64,000 nt of DNA from JAEUIT01 sp044220875 (GTDB lineage Bacteria > Planctomycetota > Phycisphaerae > Phycisphaerales > SM1A02), in contig JBGAQH010000004.1 of NCBI GenBank assembly GCA_044220875.1, positions 1 through 64,000 on the forward strand, read 5' to 3'. The first letter of the stretch is position 1. Every line of letters starts with the position of its first letter. The notes under the pieces are model-generated. The model was not told the DNA's origin. It did no database searches and worked only from the letters and a program-made list of their open reading frames with translations. Below, piece after piece: positions 1 through 9,389 of the stretch. The position numbers and the translations under genes are program-made.

Positions 1-84
1 GGGTGGCCCGGCCGTCATTTCGGAGGACCGGAGAGAGTCACGCAGGCGGCCGTGGCACTACAAGGCCAAGCCCGCGACGGTTAC

Positions 85-822
85 TCACTTGCGGCGACGC
101 GAGCCGCCCAGACCAGCGAGGCCGAGGAGAGCGAAGGCTCCCGGGGCCGGAATGCGGGCCTGATCCTGAGCGGTCGAATTCACGAGGCCTTCAACGAAGG
201 TCGTCTGCCAACCGCCGTTGCCCATGGACGCGTAGATGGTGTTGTACCAACCGGCGACATCGGCACTGAGGTTCGCGCGGAACGCACCGTTCGTGAGCGA
301 CATCTGAGTCTTGAGCGTGTCGAGGTCACCACCCGTGAAGTTCTCGTGGGTGATCTCCCAGATCGCGATCGCGAAGGCGGCTGCCTTGGCGTTCGTCGCG
401 GCGAGGGTGCCTTCAGCGGCGACCGTGCCGGTGTTGTCGATCCAGCGCGAGAACAGATCTCGCATCAGGTTCGCCTGCAGGACGCCCATCGGACCCGGAG
501 CAGGCGGGGCCTGCGGAGCGAGCTCGAGAGCGACACAGTTGAACGTGTACGAGTTGCCGACGGTGATGCCCTGGTAGAGCTGAATGCACCAGCCGATGAA
601 CTGCGCACCGCTGCCGGTGTCCTGCCAGTGGTGGTCAAAAGCCTTGACCGAATAGAACGGGCCGCTGCCGGCCTGGTCCCACTGCGTGCTCGGGTTATAG
701 GAAACGCTCTGGAACTTGCCGTAGCCAGTCCCAAGGTAGGTCGCTGTGACGTTCGCAGACGCGGCCGATGCAATGGCCGCCGCAATCCCAGCGCCAACGA
801 TGATCTTCATACGCGAGGTCAT
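85..822 (-). CDS. Secreted PEP-CTERM-type sorted protein of unknown function
   Basis: The predicted 245-residue product starts with an export signal (hydrophobic stretch at residues 7-22, ending in ASA-N) and ends with a PEP-CTERM-like tail: I-P-A-P-G-A, a hydrophobic span ALLGLAGLG, then SRRRK. Proteins of this type are normally processed and placed at the cell surface by an exosortase; none is in this window. The middle contains no domain I recognise but is rich in aromatic residues and asparagine. The start at 822 is preferred over in-frame upstream ATGs because a GGAGAGAG ribosome site lies just before it and the signal peptide starts there; 810 is an alternative. A promoter candidate lies at 893-920. 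It is probably monocistronic, pointing away from the kbl terminator. Confidence 0.8.
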   Translation of the reverse strand: MTSRMKIIVGAGIAAAIASAASANVTATYLGTGYGKFQSVSYNPSTQWDQAGSGPFYSVKAFDHHWQDTGSGAQFIGWCIQLYQGITVGNSYTFNCVALELAPQAPPAPGPMGVLQANLMRDLFSRWIDNTGTVAAEGTLAATNAKAAAFAIAIWEITHENFTGGDLDTLKTQMSLTNGAFRANLSADVAGWYNTIYASMGNGGWQTTFVEGLVNSTAQDQARIPAPGAFALLGLAGLGGSRRRK

Positions 823-892
823 ATCTCTCTCCGAAAAGGTTCCTCCGGGAATGCCACATCCCGGCCCTTTCGAGGCCCTCGCTCCAACGGAG

Positions 893-920
893 AAGATACA
901 CGAGGCCGAACCCTTGGCAA
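893..920 (-). promoter_or_regulatory. Sigma70-like promoter candidate for the PEP-CTERM gene
   Basis: On the minus strand TTGCCA (915-920) is followed after 16 bases by TATCTT (893-898). It sits about 70 bases upstream of the chosen start at 822. The match is by eye only, and planctomycete promoter consensus is not well defined, so this is a suggestion. Confidence 0.4.
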
Positions 921-989
921 GTGAGTTGGCGATGTTTGTGCGCGAGAACTTCAAATTCCGCTGTTGGCTCTGCGATCGCGATGGACCCG

Positions 990-1031
990 GGAAGGAAAAC
1001 ACCCACCGATCACGTGCGTGACCGGTGGGTG
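990..1031 (-). terminator. Rho-independent terminator after kbl
   Basis: A hairpin with outer stem CACCCACCG/CGGTGGGTG and inner stem TCAC/GTGA spans 1000-1031, followed on the minus strand by TTTTCCTTCC. It lies 47 bases past the kbl stop codon and ends the tdh-kbl unit. Confidence 0.8.
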
Positions 1032-1077
1032 GAGGCGTGTGCGGAGGACCTGGAAGTCCGAGTACAGCCGAGAACGC

Positions 1078-2304
1078 TCAGGCGAACTCGCGGCGGAGGG
1101 TTCGAAGCCCCTCAAGCAGCCGGTCTAGGTGCGCCTTGGTGTGGGCGGCGGAGATCTGGACCCGCAGCCGGGCGTGGCCCTCGGGAACGACCGGATAGCC
1201 GAAGCCAATGACAAAGGAGCCGAGCTCGAGCAGCCGCTTGCTCATGGCGATCGCCTTCGCCGTGTCGTGGACGATGATCGGGCAGATCGCCGTTGGGCTC
1301 TCAAGGACCTGGAAGCCGACCGATCGAATCCCGTTCCGGGCATAGGCCACGTTGTCACGCAGCGCGGCGACGCGACTGGGCTCCTTCATGAGGATCTCGA
1401 TCGCCTTCTCCGCCGAGCAGGCGATGGTGCAGGGAAGGGCGTTCGAAAACAGCGTTGGCCGGCCCCGTTGCACCAACAGGTCGATGCCGGCGCGGCTTCC
1501 GGCGATATACCCCCCCGCCCCGCCGCCGAGCGCCTTGCCGAGCGTCCCCGTGAAGAAGTCGACGGAGCGACCGGCCATCCCCCAATGCTCGTGGGTGCCC
1601 CGTCCGGTGGCGCCCATGACGCCGGTTCCATGACTGTCGTCAACCACCAGGAAGGCCCCGAACTCATCACAGAGCTTTCGCATGGCCGGGAGATCCGCGA
1701 TGTCGCCCTCCATGCTGAAGACCCCGTCCGTGACCACCCAGACTTGCCCCGAAACCTCGGCATTTCCGCGAGTTTCGACGAGCTTCTGGCGGAGCGACCC
1801 CAAGTCATTGTGCTTGTAGACCGTTCGCAGCAGCCCCTTCTTGATCGTCGTGGCGAGCCGGATGCCGTCGATGATGGAGGCGTGGTTCAGCTCGTCGGAG
1901 ATGATCATGTCTCCCGGCTCGCAGAGCGTCGGGAAAATGGCCTCGTTTGCGTTCCAGCAGCTGGTGAACGAGTAGCTCGCCTCGACCCCGTAGAACTCGG
2001 CGATGCGGCGTTCCAGCCGCTCGTGGCAGTCGAACGTTCCGCAGATGAAGCGAACGCTTGCCGTGCCGGCGCCATAGCGGCGGATCCCGTCGACCGCCGC
2101 CTCCACGACCGCCGGATGGTTCGCCAGTCCGAGGTAGTTGTTCGAGCAGAAGCAGCCAACCTCGCCGTAGCCGCGGAGCTTGATGGTGGCGTCCATCGGC
2201 CCCTCGATCATTTGAAGCGCCTTGAGCTGACCGCCCTCCTTGAGGGTTCGGAGCGTGTCTTGGGTGCGGCGAGTGAACGGGGCGTCGGTGGCGGCGGTCG
2301 TCAT
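1078..2304 (-). CDS. kbl: Glycine C-acetyltransferase (2-amino-3-ketobutyrate CoA ligase)
   Basis: A PLP-dependent alpha-oxoamine synthase that cleaves 2-amino-3-ketobutyrate with CoA to glycine and acetyl-CoA, the second step of threonine catabolism. The 408-residue length fits the family. Visible signatures are the cofactor-binding D-D-S-H-G-T-G segment, the PLP-lysine segment T-L-G-K-A-L-G-G, and S-N-N-Y-L-G near the N terminus, where the substrate glycine loop lies. The ATG at 2304 is chosen because family homology begins soon after it; the longer in-frame extension reads as low-complexity upstream sequence. It follows the threonine dehydrogenase gene by about 130 bases on the same strand, and a strong terminator follows, which supports a two-gene unit. 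Other members of the family (7-keto-8-aminopelargonate or aminolevulinate synthase) are made unlikely by this neighbour. Confidence 0.95.
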   Translation of the reverse strand: MTTAATDAPFTRRTQDTLRTLKEGGQLKALQMIEGPMDATIKLRGYGEVGCFCSNNYLGLANHPAVVEAAVDGIRRYGAGTASVRFICGTFDCHERLERRIAEFYGVEASYSFTSCWNANEAIFPTLCEPGDMIISDELNHASIIDGIRLATTIKKGLLRTVYKHNDLGSLRQKLVETRGNAEVSGQVWVVTDGVFSMEGDIADLPAMRKLCDEFGAFLVVDDSHGTGVMGATGRGTHEHWGMAGRSVDFFTGTLGKALGGGAGGYIAGSRAGIDLLVQRGRPTLFSNALPCTIACSAEKAIEILMKEPSRVAALRDNVAYARNGIRSVGFQVLESPTAICPIIVHDTAKAIAMSKRLLELGSFVIGFGYPVVPEGHARLRVQISAAHTKAHLDRLLEGLRTLRREFA

Positions 2305-2431
2305 GGCGGTTACTCCGCGAAGGGTGCTGGCAAGCCCGGAAGGGCCGAAGCGAAGCAGAATAGCGACCGACGCACACAACGACGCCGCGAGCGAGTCGCG
2401 GCGTCGGAAGTGACCTTGCATGGCGCCCCGC

Positions 2432-3523
2432 TCAGCCGTAGCGAGCGCGGATCTTGGGAACCAGGTACTGCTCGAACGCGGAGCGAAGGGTGTGGGTCGG
2501 AGCCCATCCCCAATCGCGGCGGGCGGCGTCGTCCACCAGGTCCTCCGGCCAGCTGTCCACGATCGACTGTCGCGCGAGATCGGGATTGAACGTGATCTGA
2601 CTCGACGGGAAGACCGTACCGACCAGCGTCGCGAAATCCTCCGCCGAAGGGCTGAAGGCCGAGACGTTGTAGACCTGACGGGTCAGCCGCTGCTCAGGCG
2701 CTTCCGCGAGCTTCAGCAGCGCGTCGATCGCCTCGGGCATGGTCATGAACGGGATCTTCGAATCGGGGCGGACAAAGCATGCGTAGGGCTTGCGTGCCGC
2801 GCCCGCGTGGATCATCTCGGGTCCGTAATCGCTCGTTCCGCCCGAGGGAACCGTGTCGGCCGAGATGATGCCGGGGAATCGAATCGAACGGAAGTCGATC
2901 GGGCGTTCGACGCGGTCCTTGGCGAGGAGCCGGTAGTGGCGGGCGTAGTAGCGTCCCAGATGCTCGCCCTCCAGCTTGTTGACGCCATACATCGTGTGCG
3001 GCTCGAGGAACTGGTCCTCGCGAATGCTCCCGGCCGACCGCTTGGTGGCCAGATCGGGCATGCCGTAGACGGCGATCGAGCTCGGGAAAATGAACTTCAC
3101 CCGCCGACCGTGGGAGCGAGCTTCCTCGGCAGCCAGACGGAGAAGATTCACCGTCCCGACGACATTGACGGCGTGGGCTGTCTCCGGCACGAACTCACCG
3201 CGCGTGGAGAGAAGGGCCGCGAGGTGGAAGATCTCATGGATCTCGAACTGCGACTGGAGGCGGTCGAGGAGCGCCCGGTCACAGATGTCGCCGACGAAGG
3301 TCTGCTGGACGTGAGCACGACTGTGCTCGTCCACCTCGCGGACGTCCACCGCGATGACCTGCTGACCTCGGGCTGACGCGAGGGCGGCGAGGCGGCTCAG
3401 CAGCCCGTGTCCCATTTCGCCTCCCGCTCCGGTGACCAGTACCGCGGCGGCCCGGCGTCCGCCGGAGAGATGGGGGGTCGACGTGGACGAGACGGAGGAG
3501 ATCGGCGTGGACGACAGCGGCAT
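2432..3523 (-). CDS. tdh: NAD-dependent L-threonine 3-dehydrogenase, short-chain (epimerase-like) type
   Basis: An extended short-chain dehydrogenase of 363 residues. It has the Rossmann motif V-T-G-A-G-G-E-M-G near residue 30, the S-S-I-A-V-Y-G segment and the catalytic Y-G-V-N-K (Y-x-x-x-K). The family resembles UDP-glucose epimerases, but this subgroup oxidises threonine to 2-amino-3-ketobutyrate, and the next gene, kbl, uses that product. The call therefore rests on sequence type plus context. It is unrelated to the zinc-dependent medium-chain Tdh of Escherichia coli. The start at 3523 gives a Ser/Thr-rich tail of about 25 residues before the Rossmann fold; a later start is possible. TACAAT on the minus strand, about 70 bases upstream, could be a -10 element. 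Confidence 0.88.
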   Translation of the reverse strand: MPLSSTPISSVSSTSTPHLSGGRRAAAVLVTGAGGEMGHGLLSRLAALASARGQQVIAVDVREVDEHSRAHVQQTFVGDICDRALLDRLQSQFEIHEIFHLAALLSTRGEFVPETAHAVNVVGTVNLLRLAAEEARSHGRRVKFIFPSSIAVYGMPDLATKRSAGSIREDQFLEPHTMYGVNKLEGEHLGRYYARHYRLLAKDRVERPIDFRSIRFPGIISADTVPSGGTSDYGPEMIHAGAARKPYACFVRPDSKIPFMTMPEAIDALLKLAEAPEQRLTRQVYNVSAFSPSAEDFATLVGTVFPSSQITFNPDLARQSIVDSWPEDLVDDAARRDWGWAPTHTLRSAFEQYLVPKIRARYG

Positions 3524-3647
3524 GGCGAATGGCCTGGAAACGGTGCGGCAAGGAACGCGCAGCGCGAGGGATGCGCCGCACGGGCGAGGGACGATTGTAC
3601 GGTTCCGGCCGCGACCGGAGGCGCCGGTCGCAGCCCGTACCCTCGAG

Positions 3648-4568
3648 TCAGGCCCGGCAGCCAAGACGCTCGAGCAGACGCTTGGTGGCGAGGATCCCCT
3701 GCTCCTCCGAGAGCCGCTTCCCTTCATACTCAATGCCCAACGCGCCGCGATAGCCCGCGGCACGCGCGATCGAAAGCATGCGGCGGAAGTCGATCGTGGT
3801 CTCATTGCCCGCGCGATCGAAGTCATAGGACTTCGCGCTCATCGCCCGGGCAAGCGGCGCCAGCGCCTGCACGCCCCGGTACCGGTCAGCCCATTCCTTC
3901 GGGGTCTTGCGGAAGTTGCCGAAGTCCGGGAGGGACCCCATGTTCGGGCGTTGGACCCCGCGCAAGACGCCCGCCAGCCACTCGCCGTCGGAGCTTTGGG
4001 CACCGTGGTTCTCGACGAGCACGTTGAGCCCCAGCGGCGCGGCCAGATCGCAGAGCGAGCCGAGACCGTCAACAAGACGGTCGCGCTGCTCGGTGGGCGA
4101 ACCGCTGCTTCGCGCGTTGACGCGAATCGAGTGGCAACCGAGTTCCTTGGCCGCATCGAGCCACCGGCGATGGCGCTCGACGGCCGACTTTCTCGCGTCG
4201 GGATTCGGGTCGCCGAGGTCGCCCTCGCCGTCGCACATGATGAGATGGCTCCGGATCCCCTCGCCCTCGGCGCGACGACGGAGTTCGCCGACCCAGGAGC
4301 CGGTGCGCGGCATCGACTGGTAGAACTGATTGACGTACTCGACGCCGGCGATGCCAAAACGACGGGCTTCGCGGGGAAAATCAAGCGGGTTGAGGTCGCC
4401 GTTGAAGAGGGCGCGATTGAGCGACCACTGCGCGAGCGTGATCGGATAGACCACGTCGTCCGCCGCGGCCCCCGCCGCAAGGCCCGCCGTCGCGAGGGCC
4501 GCCGCCGCGGCTGCGGTCGAGTATGCGAGACGTGCGATGGCGTCGCGGCGCGTGATCGAGTTGTTCAT
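3648..4568 (-). CDS. Tat-exported sugar phosphate isomerase/epimerase-like TIM-barrel protein
   Basis: A 306-residue product with a twin-arginine-type leader (T-R-R-D-A-I-A-R-L followed by an alanine-rich hydrophobic stretch to about residue 33), then an AP-endonuclease-2/xylose-isomerase-like TIM barrel. Barrel features include the G-V-E-Y segment, the L-V-E-N-H-G strand with its metal-type Glu, and the C-terminal G-I-E-Y-E-G. Planctomycetes carry many exported members, mostly of unknown substrate; sugar epimerisation or isomerisation is an inference from the fold. The ATG at 4568 overlaps the stop of the upstream glycosyltransferase by 4 bases (ATGA), so the pair is translationally coupled. 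The long upstream in-frame extension is the shadow of the glycosyltransferase. Confidence 0.85.
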   Translation of the reverse strand: MNNSITRRDAIARLAYSTAAAAAALATAGLAAGAAADDVVYPITLAQWSLNRALFNGDLNPLDFPREARRFGIAGVEYVNQFYQSMPRTGSWVGELRRRAEGEGIRSHLIMCDGEGDLGDPNPDARKSAVERHRRWLDAAKELGCHSIRVNARSSGSPTEQRDRLVDGLGSLCDLAAPLGLNVLVENHGAQSSDGEWLAGVLRGVQRPNMGSLPDFGNFRKTPKEWADRYRGVQALAPLARAMSAKSYDFDRAGNETTIDFRRMLSIARAAGYRGALGIEYEGKRLSEEQGILATKRLLERLGCRA

Positions 4569-5428
4569 GGAGAATTCCCCTGGGCATCGCCTGGCGGCGT
4601 TTGCTCGCGCTTCAGTCCGTCGCGTTCGGCGATGGCGATGTGCTTCATGAGGGCGCTCGCCGCTGCGCCGCCCGCCGTCACCAGCCCGCGCCACCCATCG
4701 CGAAAGCCCTGGCGGAGGATGTACTGTTTGAGGAACGCGGCGCCGGGACGCACAAGAACGTCCAGCAGCGTGCCGCCCTTCGCGCCGTGCATGGCGTTGA
4801 CCCTGGCGTAGCCAACGAGTCGCCGGAGCATGTCGTCGCCGTTGGCCCAGGAATCGTGAAGGAGAGCGCCGGAAAGGCGGCCGACCGGTCCGCTCACCGT
4901 GATGGTGTCGTGTGGCTGCTCGCCCGAGACCTCGGCCATGCCGGCGCGAAAGAGGCGGAGCCGCCATTCCGGCTGAAAGGTGTGATGGAGGAGGACGCCA
5001 TCGAAGACGAGGTGGCGATTGAGCTCGTAGCCGATGGTGGGGCTCTGGAGGTCGGCCACTGCCCCCCGAATTGCGGTCGCCAGGGTGGGATCCACCGCCT
5101 CGTCGGAGTCGAGGACGAGAATCCAGCGGAGTCCGGCGTGAAGGGCGCGGCAGCGCTCGATGGCGTGGCGCTTCTGCGCGATGTTGCCACCCCACGGGTG
5201 GTGTTCGACAACTGCGCCCAACGCCCGACTGAGTTCGATGGTTCCGTCGGTCGATCCGGAGTCGATCACCACCACCATGGAAGCGAGGCCGATGACGCTC
5301 CGAAGCGTGGCTTCCATCGTCCGCATGCTGTTCATCGCGGTGATCGCGACGCACAGCGTCGGGCAGGGTGAACCTGCCGGAGCCGTTGCCGAGTGATGCT
5401 CCTCGTCCTTCCCGGGCACGCGCGGCAT
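4565..5428 (-). CDS. Family 2 glycosyltransferase (lipopolysaccharide core type)
   Basis: A GT-A fold glycosyltransferase of 287 residues. It has the nucleotide-sugar segment V-V-V-I-D-S-G-S-T-D-G-T and a later D-S-D-E metal-binding motif (DxD type), followed by Q-P-E-W-R-L-R-L-F, typical of the WaaE/KdtX-like group that adds glucose to the lipid A-core of Gram-negative envelopes. The donor and acceptor cannot be read from the sequence. The start at 5428 leaves about 25 residues before the first strand (L-C-V-A-I-T-A-M-N); longer in-frame starts give implausible Arg-rich extensions. It is coupled (ATGA) to the exported isomerase-like gene downstream. It is divergent from the penicillin-acylase gene, with 83 bases between them. 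Confidence 0.85.
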   Translation of the reverse strand: MPRVPGKDEEHHSATAPAGSPCPTLCVAITAMNSMRTMEATLRSVIGLASMVVVIDSGSTDGTIELSRALGAVVEHHPWGGNIAQKRHAIERCRALHAGLRWILVLDSDEAVDPTLATAIRGAVADLQSPTIGYELNRHLVFDGVLLHHTFQPEWRLRLFRAGMAEVSGEQPHDTITVSGPVGRLSGALLHDSWANGDDMLRRLVGYARVNAMHGAKGGTLLDVLVRPGAAFLKQYILRQGFRDGWRGLVTAGGAAASALMKHIAIAERDGLKREQTPPGDAQGNSP

Positions 5429-5511
5429 GGTACTCGTCGCGCGGCACCTCGCTGCCCGCACCCTGCGGCACGAAGAACGCGTCCCTTTCGCCGAGCGGGT
5501 AGATTCCCGCC

Positions 5512-8226
5512 ATGATCCTCGTGCCCTTCGTCGTGGGATTCGCGCTTGCCGTTGTGCCACCATCCGACCCGCACGCAGCGGATCACTCCCCGGAGCGGAA
5601 GGACGTCGCGCCACCGACGACGACCGCATTCGTGATCGGCGGGCTGAATCAGAACGCCCGCGCGTCACTCGATGGGTTCGGCATACCGACGGTCCACGCG
5701 GCGAGCTTTGCCGACGCGCTCCGTCTGGAGGGCTTCCTCCACGCTCGCGATCGATTCGCCCAGATGGATCTCCTTCGACGCCTGACGGCCGGTGAGCTGT
5801 GCGAGATCACCGGCGCACTGGCCATCGCCCAAGACCAGCAGCAGCGGGTGATGCAACTTCGGCGCGTCGCGCACGCGGCGTACGAGTCGATGCGTCCCGA
5901 CGAGCGCGCTCTGCTCGAGGCATATGCCGAGGGCGTGAATGCGGGAATCGCGTCGCTCGCCTCGCCGCCGCCGGAACATGCGTTCCTTCGGGCGCCCCTG
6001 GCTCCGTGGCGGGCCGAAGACAGCCTGTTGGTCGGACTGGGCATGACCGCAATGCTGAATGACAGCGCGCGGGTCGAGCTCGAGTGGGCGGCGGTCGCCG
6101 AGGTATTGCCGCAGGAGGTGATCGACTTCTTCCGGCCGCGCCTGTCGCGCTGGGACGCGCCGGTGATTGCCGATAGCCCGGAACAGCGGGCCGCGGCCGC
6201 GACGGCCGTGCCCGGCGCGACCGTCGTGGACACATCGATGCTGCGCGCGGCGCTTGCCCGCGAGCGGGCTGGCCCGAGCGGTTCCTCATCGGGATCCCCG
6301 TCAGCAGGCGAGTCCATCCCTGCCAAGGAAAGGCCTGCGCCAGCGACGCCGGCTCCTCGATCGCCCAGCGCAGCGGTCACCGCGCGGACGGACTTCGCAC
6401 TCGCGTCGTGGATTCCGCCCACGAGCGACGACGGCCCATTGCCGATCGGGTCGAACGGCTGGGCGGTCGCCGCGCCGCTCACGCGCGACGGCCGGGCCAT
6501 CCTCGTGAATGACATGCATCTGCCGATCACCGTACCCGGTGTTTGGTATCGGATGGCGCTCCGCTATCGGGGCGAGGCCGAAGCCGAGGAGCGCACGCTT
6601 GACGGCGTGACGCTGCCCGGCGTTCCAGGGATCATCACCGGCTCCAACGGCCACGTCGCGTGGGGATTCACGAACGTCGAGGGTGACTTCATTGACTTCG
6701 TCGTGGTCGAGCCGGATCCGAATGACCCATCGAAATACCTGGTGCCAGGCGGCAGCGAGGCATATCGCGTCGAGCGCGAAGAGATCACGATCGCCAATGC
6801 CCCGCCGCAGACGCTGGAGGTGCGCCTGACGCGCTGGGGCCCGATCGTTGCCACCGACGCCCACCAGCGTCCGCTTGCCCTGGTGTGGGCAGCGACCAAA
6901 CCGGGAGCACTCAATCTGAACCTCCTTCGCATGCGCGACGCGAGAACGGTTCGGGAAGCCCTTGACATTGCGGCAACGTGGCGCGGACCGCAGCAGAACG
7001 TCGTTGTCGCCGACCGTGACGGGCACATCGGATGGACAATTTCAGGCTACTTGCCCATGCGGTTCGGCATGGACGGAACGATTCCGACCAGTTGGGCCGA
7101 CGGCTCGCGAGGTTGGAAGGGCGAACGCCCTGATGGGGCGCGCCCCTCGGTCATCGATCCGCCATCGGGGATCATCGCCACCGCCAACCAGCGCACGATC
7201 GCCATCGGCTCGACGGACCCTTTTGGGCGTCTCTGGGCCTCACCCGACCGTGCGTACCGCATCCGCGAACGCGCGCTGGCCGACGCACCGCTTGACGAAC
7301 GGGCATGCTCGGCAGTGCAGCTTGACGTGCGATCGCCGCGGCTCATCGCTTGGCGAGATCGGATTCTTCCGGCACTCGAAGCCGCTGCCGCCGAGGAATC
7401 GCCCCCCGCGAAGCCCGCCGCATCGTCCGCATCACCGCCCGCGGCAGAGCCGCCGACGAGCGGCTCCGCGCCAATCGCCGACGGCGCCGAACGCGCCCGA
7501 CGTTGCGCCGCCCTCGCGAAGGTGCTTCGCGGCTGGAATGGCGACGTGACGGCTGACAGCAAGGCGATCGCCATCGTCGATCGAGTGCGAAGTCGCGTCA
7601 CCGGCGCCATCGCAAGGGGAATCGTGGAGACGATCCTTCTTCGGCGAACGCCGGCGATGAACCCCACCGACCGCAGTGCGATGGCCGCCCGACTCGCACA
7701 GCAATGGCCCGATGACGAAGCGGCACTGCAAATACTCGATGCCCGACCCTCTCACCTCCTTCCGCCAACAGCCGACTCCTGGGACCGCCTCATTCAGGAG
7801 ACGGCGCTCAAGGTCGCCAACGACATTCGCACCAAGGATGGCCTACCTCGCTGGGGCCATCTCAACGCCAGTTCGTTCGCCCATCCGCTCGCCCGGGCCC
7901 TTCCGCTGCTCGCAAGCACATTCAGCATCCCCCCCCATGATCAGCCCGGGCATTGGTCCACCGTGCGGGTGGCGACACCTCTCTTCGGCGCGAGCGACCG
8001 AATGGTCGTCAGCCCCGGCCATGAGGCGGATGGCTCGCTGACCACCCCCGCTGGCCAGAGCGCTAACCCGTCAAGCTCCCACTACCGTGATTTGCACGAC
8101 GCATGGCGCGATGGCGTCTTCGCGCCGCTGCTGCCGGGCGGCGCGGTGGAGGAGTTGACCTTTACGCCCGCCACCGCGGAAGAGCCCGCGGTCCCGGCCA
8201 CGTCGGCCCCCGGACCGGCGCGGTGA
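5512..8226 (+). CDS. Penicillin acylase family Ntn-hydrolase (peptidase S45)
   Basis: A 904-residue N-terminal-nucleophile amidohydrolase precursor. The family is exported, cuts itself between an alpha and a beta chain, and uses the new N-terminal serine to hydrolyse amides such as beta-lactam side chains or acyl-homoserine lactones. Here the hydrophobic start (residues 1-16) looks like a signal. The alpha-chain motif G-F-L-H-A-R-D-R-F-A-Q-M-D is at residues 74-86. A Ser/Pro/Ala-rich spacer covers residues 250-295. The nucleophile motif G-S-N-G-W-A-V places the catalytic serine near residue 314. T-G-S-N-G-H-V-A-W-G-F-T-N follows as in the family. A second low-complexity Ala/Pro insert lies near residue 640. 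The natural substrate is unknown. Confidence 0.93.
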   Translation: MILVPFVVGFALAVVPPSDPHAADHSPERKDVAPPTTTAFVIGGLNQNARASLDGFGIPTVHAASFADALRLEGFLHARDRFAQMDLLRRLTAGELCEITGALAIAQDQQQRVMQLRRVAHAAYESMRPDERALLEAYAEGVNAGIASLASPPPEHAFLRAPLAPWRAEDSLLVGLGMTAMLNDSARVELEWAAVAEVLPQEVIDFFRPRLSRWDAPVIADSPEQRAAAATAVPGATVVDTSMLRAALARERAGPSGSSSGSPSAGESIPAKERPAPATPAPRSPSAAVTARTDFALASWIPPTSDDGPLPIGSNGWAVAAPLTRDGRAILVNDMHLPITVPGVWYRMALRYRGEAEAEERTLDGVTLPGVPGIITGSNGHVAWGFTNVEGDFIDFVVVEPDPNDPSKYLVPGGSEAYRVEREEITIANAPPQTLEVRLTRWGPIVATDAHQRPLALVWAATKPGALNLNLLRMRDARTVREALDIAATWRGPQQNVVVADRDGHIGWTISGYLPMRFGMDGTIPTSWADGSRGWKGERPDGARPSVIDPPSGIIATANQRTIAIGSTDPFGRLWASPDRAYRIRERALADAPLDERACSAVQLDVRSPRLIAWRDRILPALEAAAAEESPPAKPAASSASPPAAEPPTSGSAPIADGAERARRCAALAKVLRGWNGDVTADSKAIAIVDRVRSRVTGAIARGIVETILLRRTPAMNPTDRSAMAARLAQQWPDDEAALQILDARPSHLLPPTADSWDRLIQETALKVANDIRTKDGLPRWGHLNASSFAHPLARALPLLASTFSIPPHDQPGHWSTVRVATPLFGASDRMVVSPGHEADGSLTTPAGQSANPSSSHYRDLHDAWRDGVFAPLLPGGAVEELTFTPATAEEPAVPATSAPGPAR

Positions 8227-8285
8227 TGCCGCGCCGGCCGGAGGCGATCAGGATCGGACGGCCGTGGGGCTACGGCATGAGCGGT

Positions 8286-9389
8286 CTATTGGCCGAATCG
8301 CTCGCGCCAGCAGCCGACAAAGCGATGGATGTCGGCCGCATCGAATGCGCCGTCGAGCGTCACGTCGCGGAGGTCGAGGATCCCGTTCGGCATCCCGATG
8401 GGCTCGGTCGTGATGAACGCGATCCAGTCATCGAGATCGACGTGCGTATCGCCGTTCCAGTCGGCCATGCCCAGCGCCGGCGGGAAGAGCTCCGGGGCTG
8501 ACAGCACGCCCGTCGCGATGGCGATTCCGTCCGTCGTGACTCGGGCGGGGAGCCGCAGCCAGACGGTCGGCGGCGCGAGGGCCCCGAGCCCCGCGGGGAG
8601 CGAGAGGCCGAGTCGCATGGAGAGCGTCCCGCCACCGCCGTCGATCACCAGCGCCGACAGCCCCTGCGGATCGTCGAGCCGCATCGTCGCGGTCATCGCG
8701 CCGACGGTCCAGTCAAGGGCGGCCGCCTGCACACGAAATGCGTTCCCCCCGAGCGCCTCAAGCGACAGCGTGCCTGCGAGCGAGCCTTCGACATGTCCGC
8801 CCCACGCCTGCAGCGAGAAGTGCCCTCCATTCAGTTGAAGCGGGATCGAGGCATCGCGAACAGCCGGGGAGCCTGACAGCGGCGGCGGTACCAGGAGCCC
8901 GAATGGCCCGGAGAAGCTGCCGCTGACGGAGATCCGGTCGGCATTCGAGAAGGGAATGCCAACCGTGAGACGCCTCCCGTCGGAGAGCTCGACCGTTCCG
9001 CCGCACCCTCCGGTTGCCTGGCTCACGACGAGTCCCTTCAGCACACCGATGATCTCGTCCGCGAGGGCACGATTCCCGGCCAAACACGCCTGGTACCACT
9101 CGAGAATGAGACCACCCGTCTGAAGTCGCCAATCCTTGACCGAGCCGAAGCACTCAACCGCCGCCTCCGGATCGGACTCAGCGATCGCCTTGCAGCACTC
9201 GAAGGCCTGATCGTTGTACTTGTCGGCCAGGCGATCCATCTCGCGCCTGCCGTCCTCGCAGCAGCCGCCGGCGATGAGCGTCAACGCCGCGACGACACCC
9301 AACCCCCACCATCGCGTGCGGTTCGCCGGCGGCTCCGTTGCCATCGTCGCCGCCACATGTTCCTGCATCATCGACTGTGTCACCATCAT
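8286..9389 (-). CDS. Secreted lipoprotein with dockerin-like C-terminal EF-hand repeats
   Basis: The 367-residue product has a hydrophobic leader and a lipobox (L-I-A-G-G-C-C around residues 38-44), predicting a membrane-anchored lipoprotein. The mature N terminus is Cys-rich and helical. The centre is beta-rich with no domain I recognise. The last 60 residues hold degenerate dockerin/EF-hand motifs (D-W-N-G-D-T-H-V-D-L-D-D-W and a second D-L-R-D-V-T-L-D-G-A-F-D-A-A-D). A perfect GGAGGTGA ribosome site sits 3-6 bases before the tandem ATG-ATG start (9389 or 9386). Having both a lipid anchor and a dockerin-like tail is unusual. It ends convergently with the acylase gene, 59 bases away. Confidence 0.8.
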   Translation of the reverse strand: MMVTQSMMQEHVAATMATEPPANRTRWWGLGVVAALTLIAGGCCEDGRREMDRLADKYNDQAFECCKAIAESDPEAAVECFGSVKDWRLQTGGLILEWYQACLAGNRALADEIIGVLKGLVVSQATGGCGGTVELSDGRRLTVGIPFSNADRISVSGSFSGPFGLLVPPPLSGSPAVRDASIPLQLNGGHFSLQAWGGHVEGSLAGTLSLEALGGNAFRVQAAALDWTVGAMTATMRLDDPQGLSALVIDGGGGTLSMRLGLSLPAGLGALAPPTVWLRLPARVTTDGIAIATGVLSAPELFPPALGMADWNGDTHVDLDDWIAFITTEPIGMPNGILDLRDVTLDGAFDAADIHRFVGCWRERFGQ

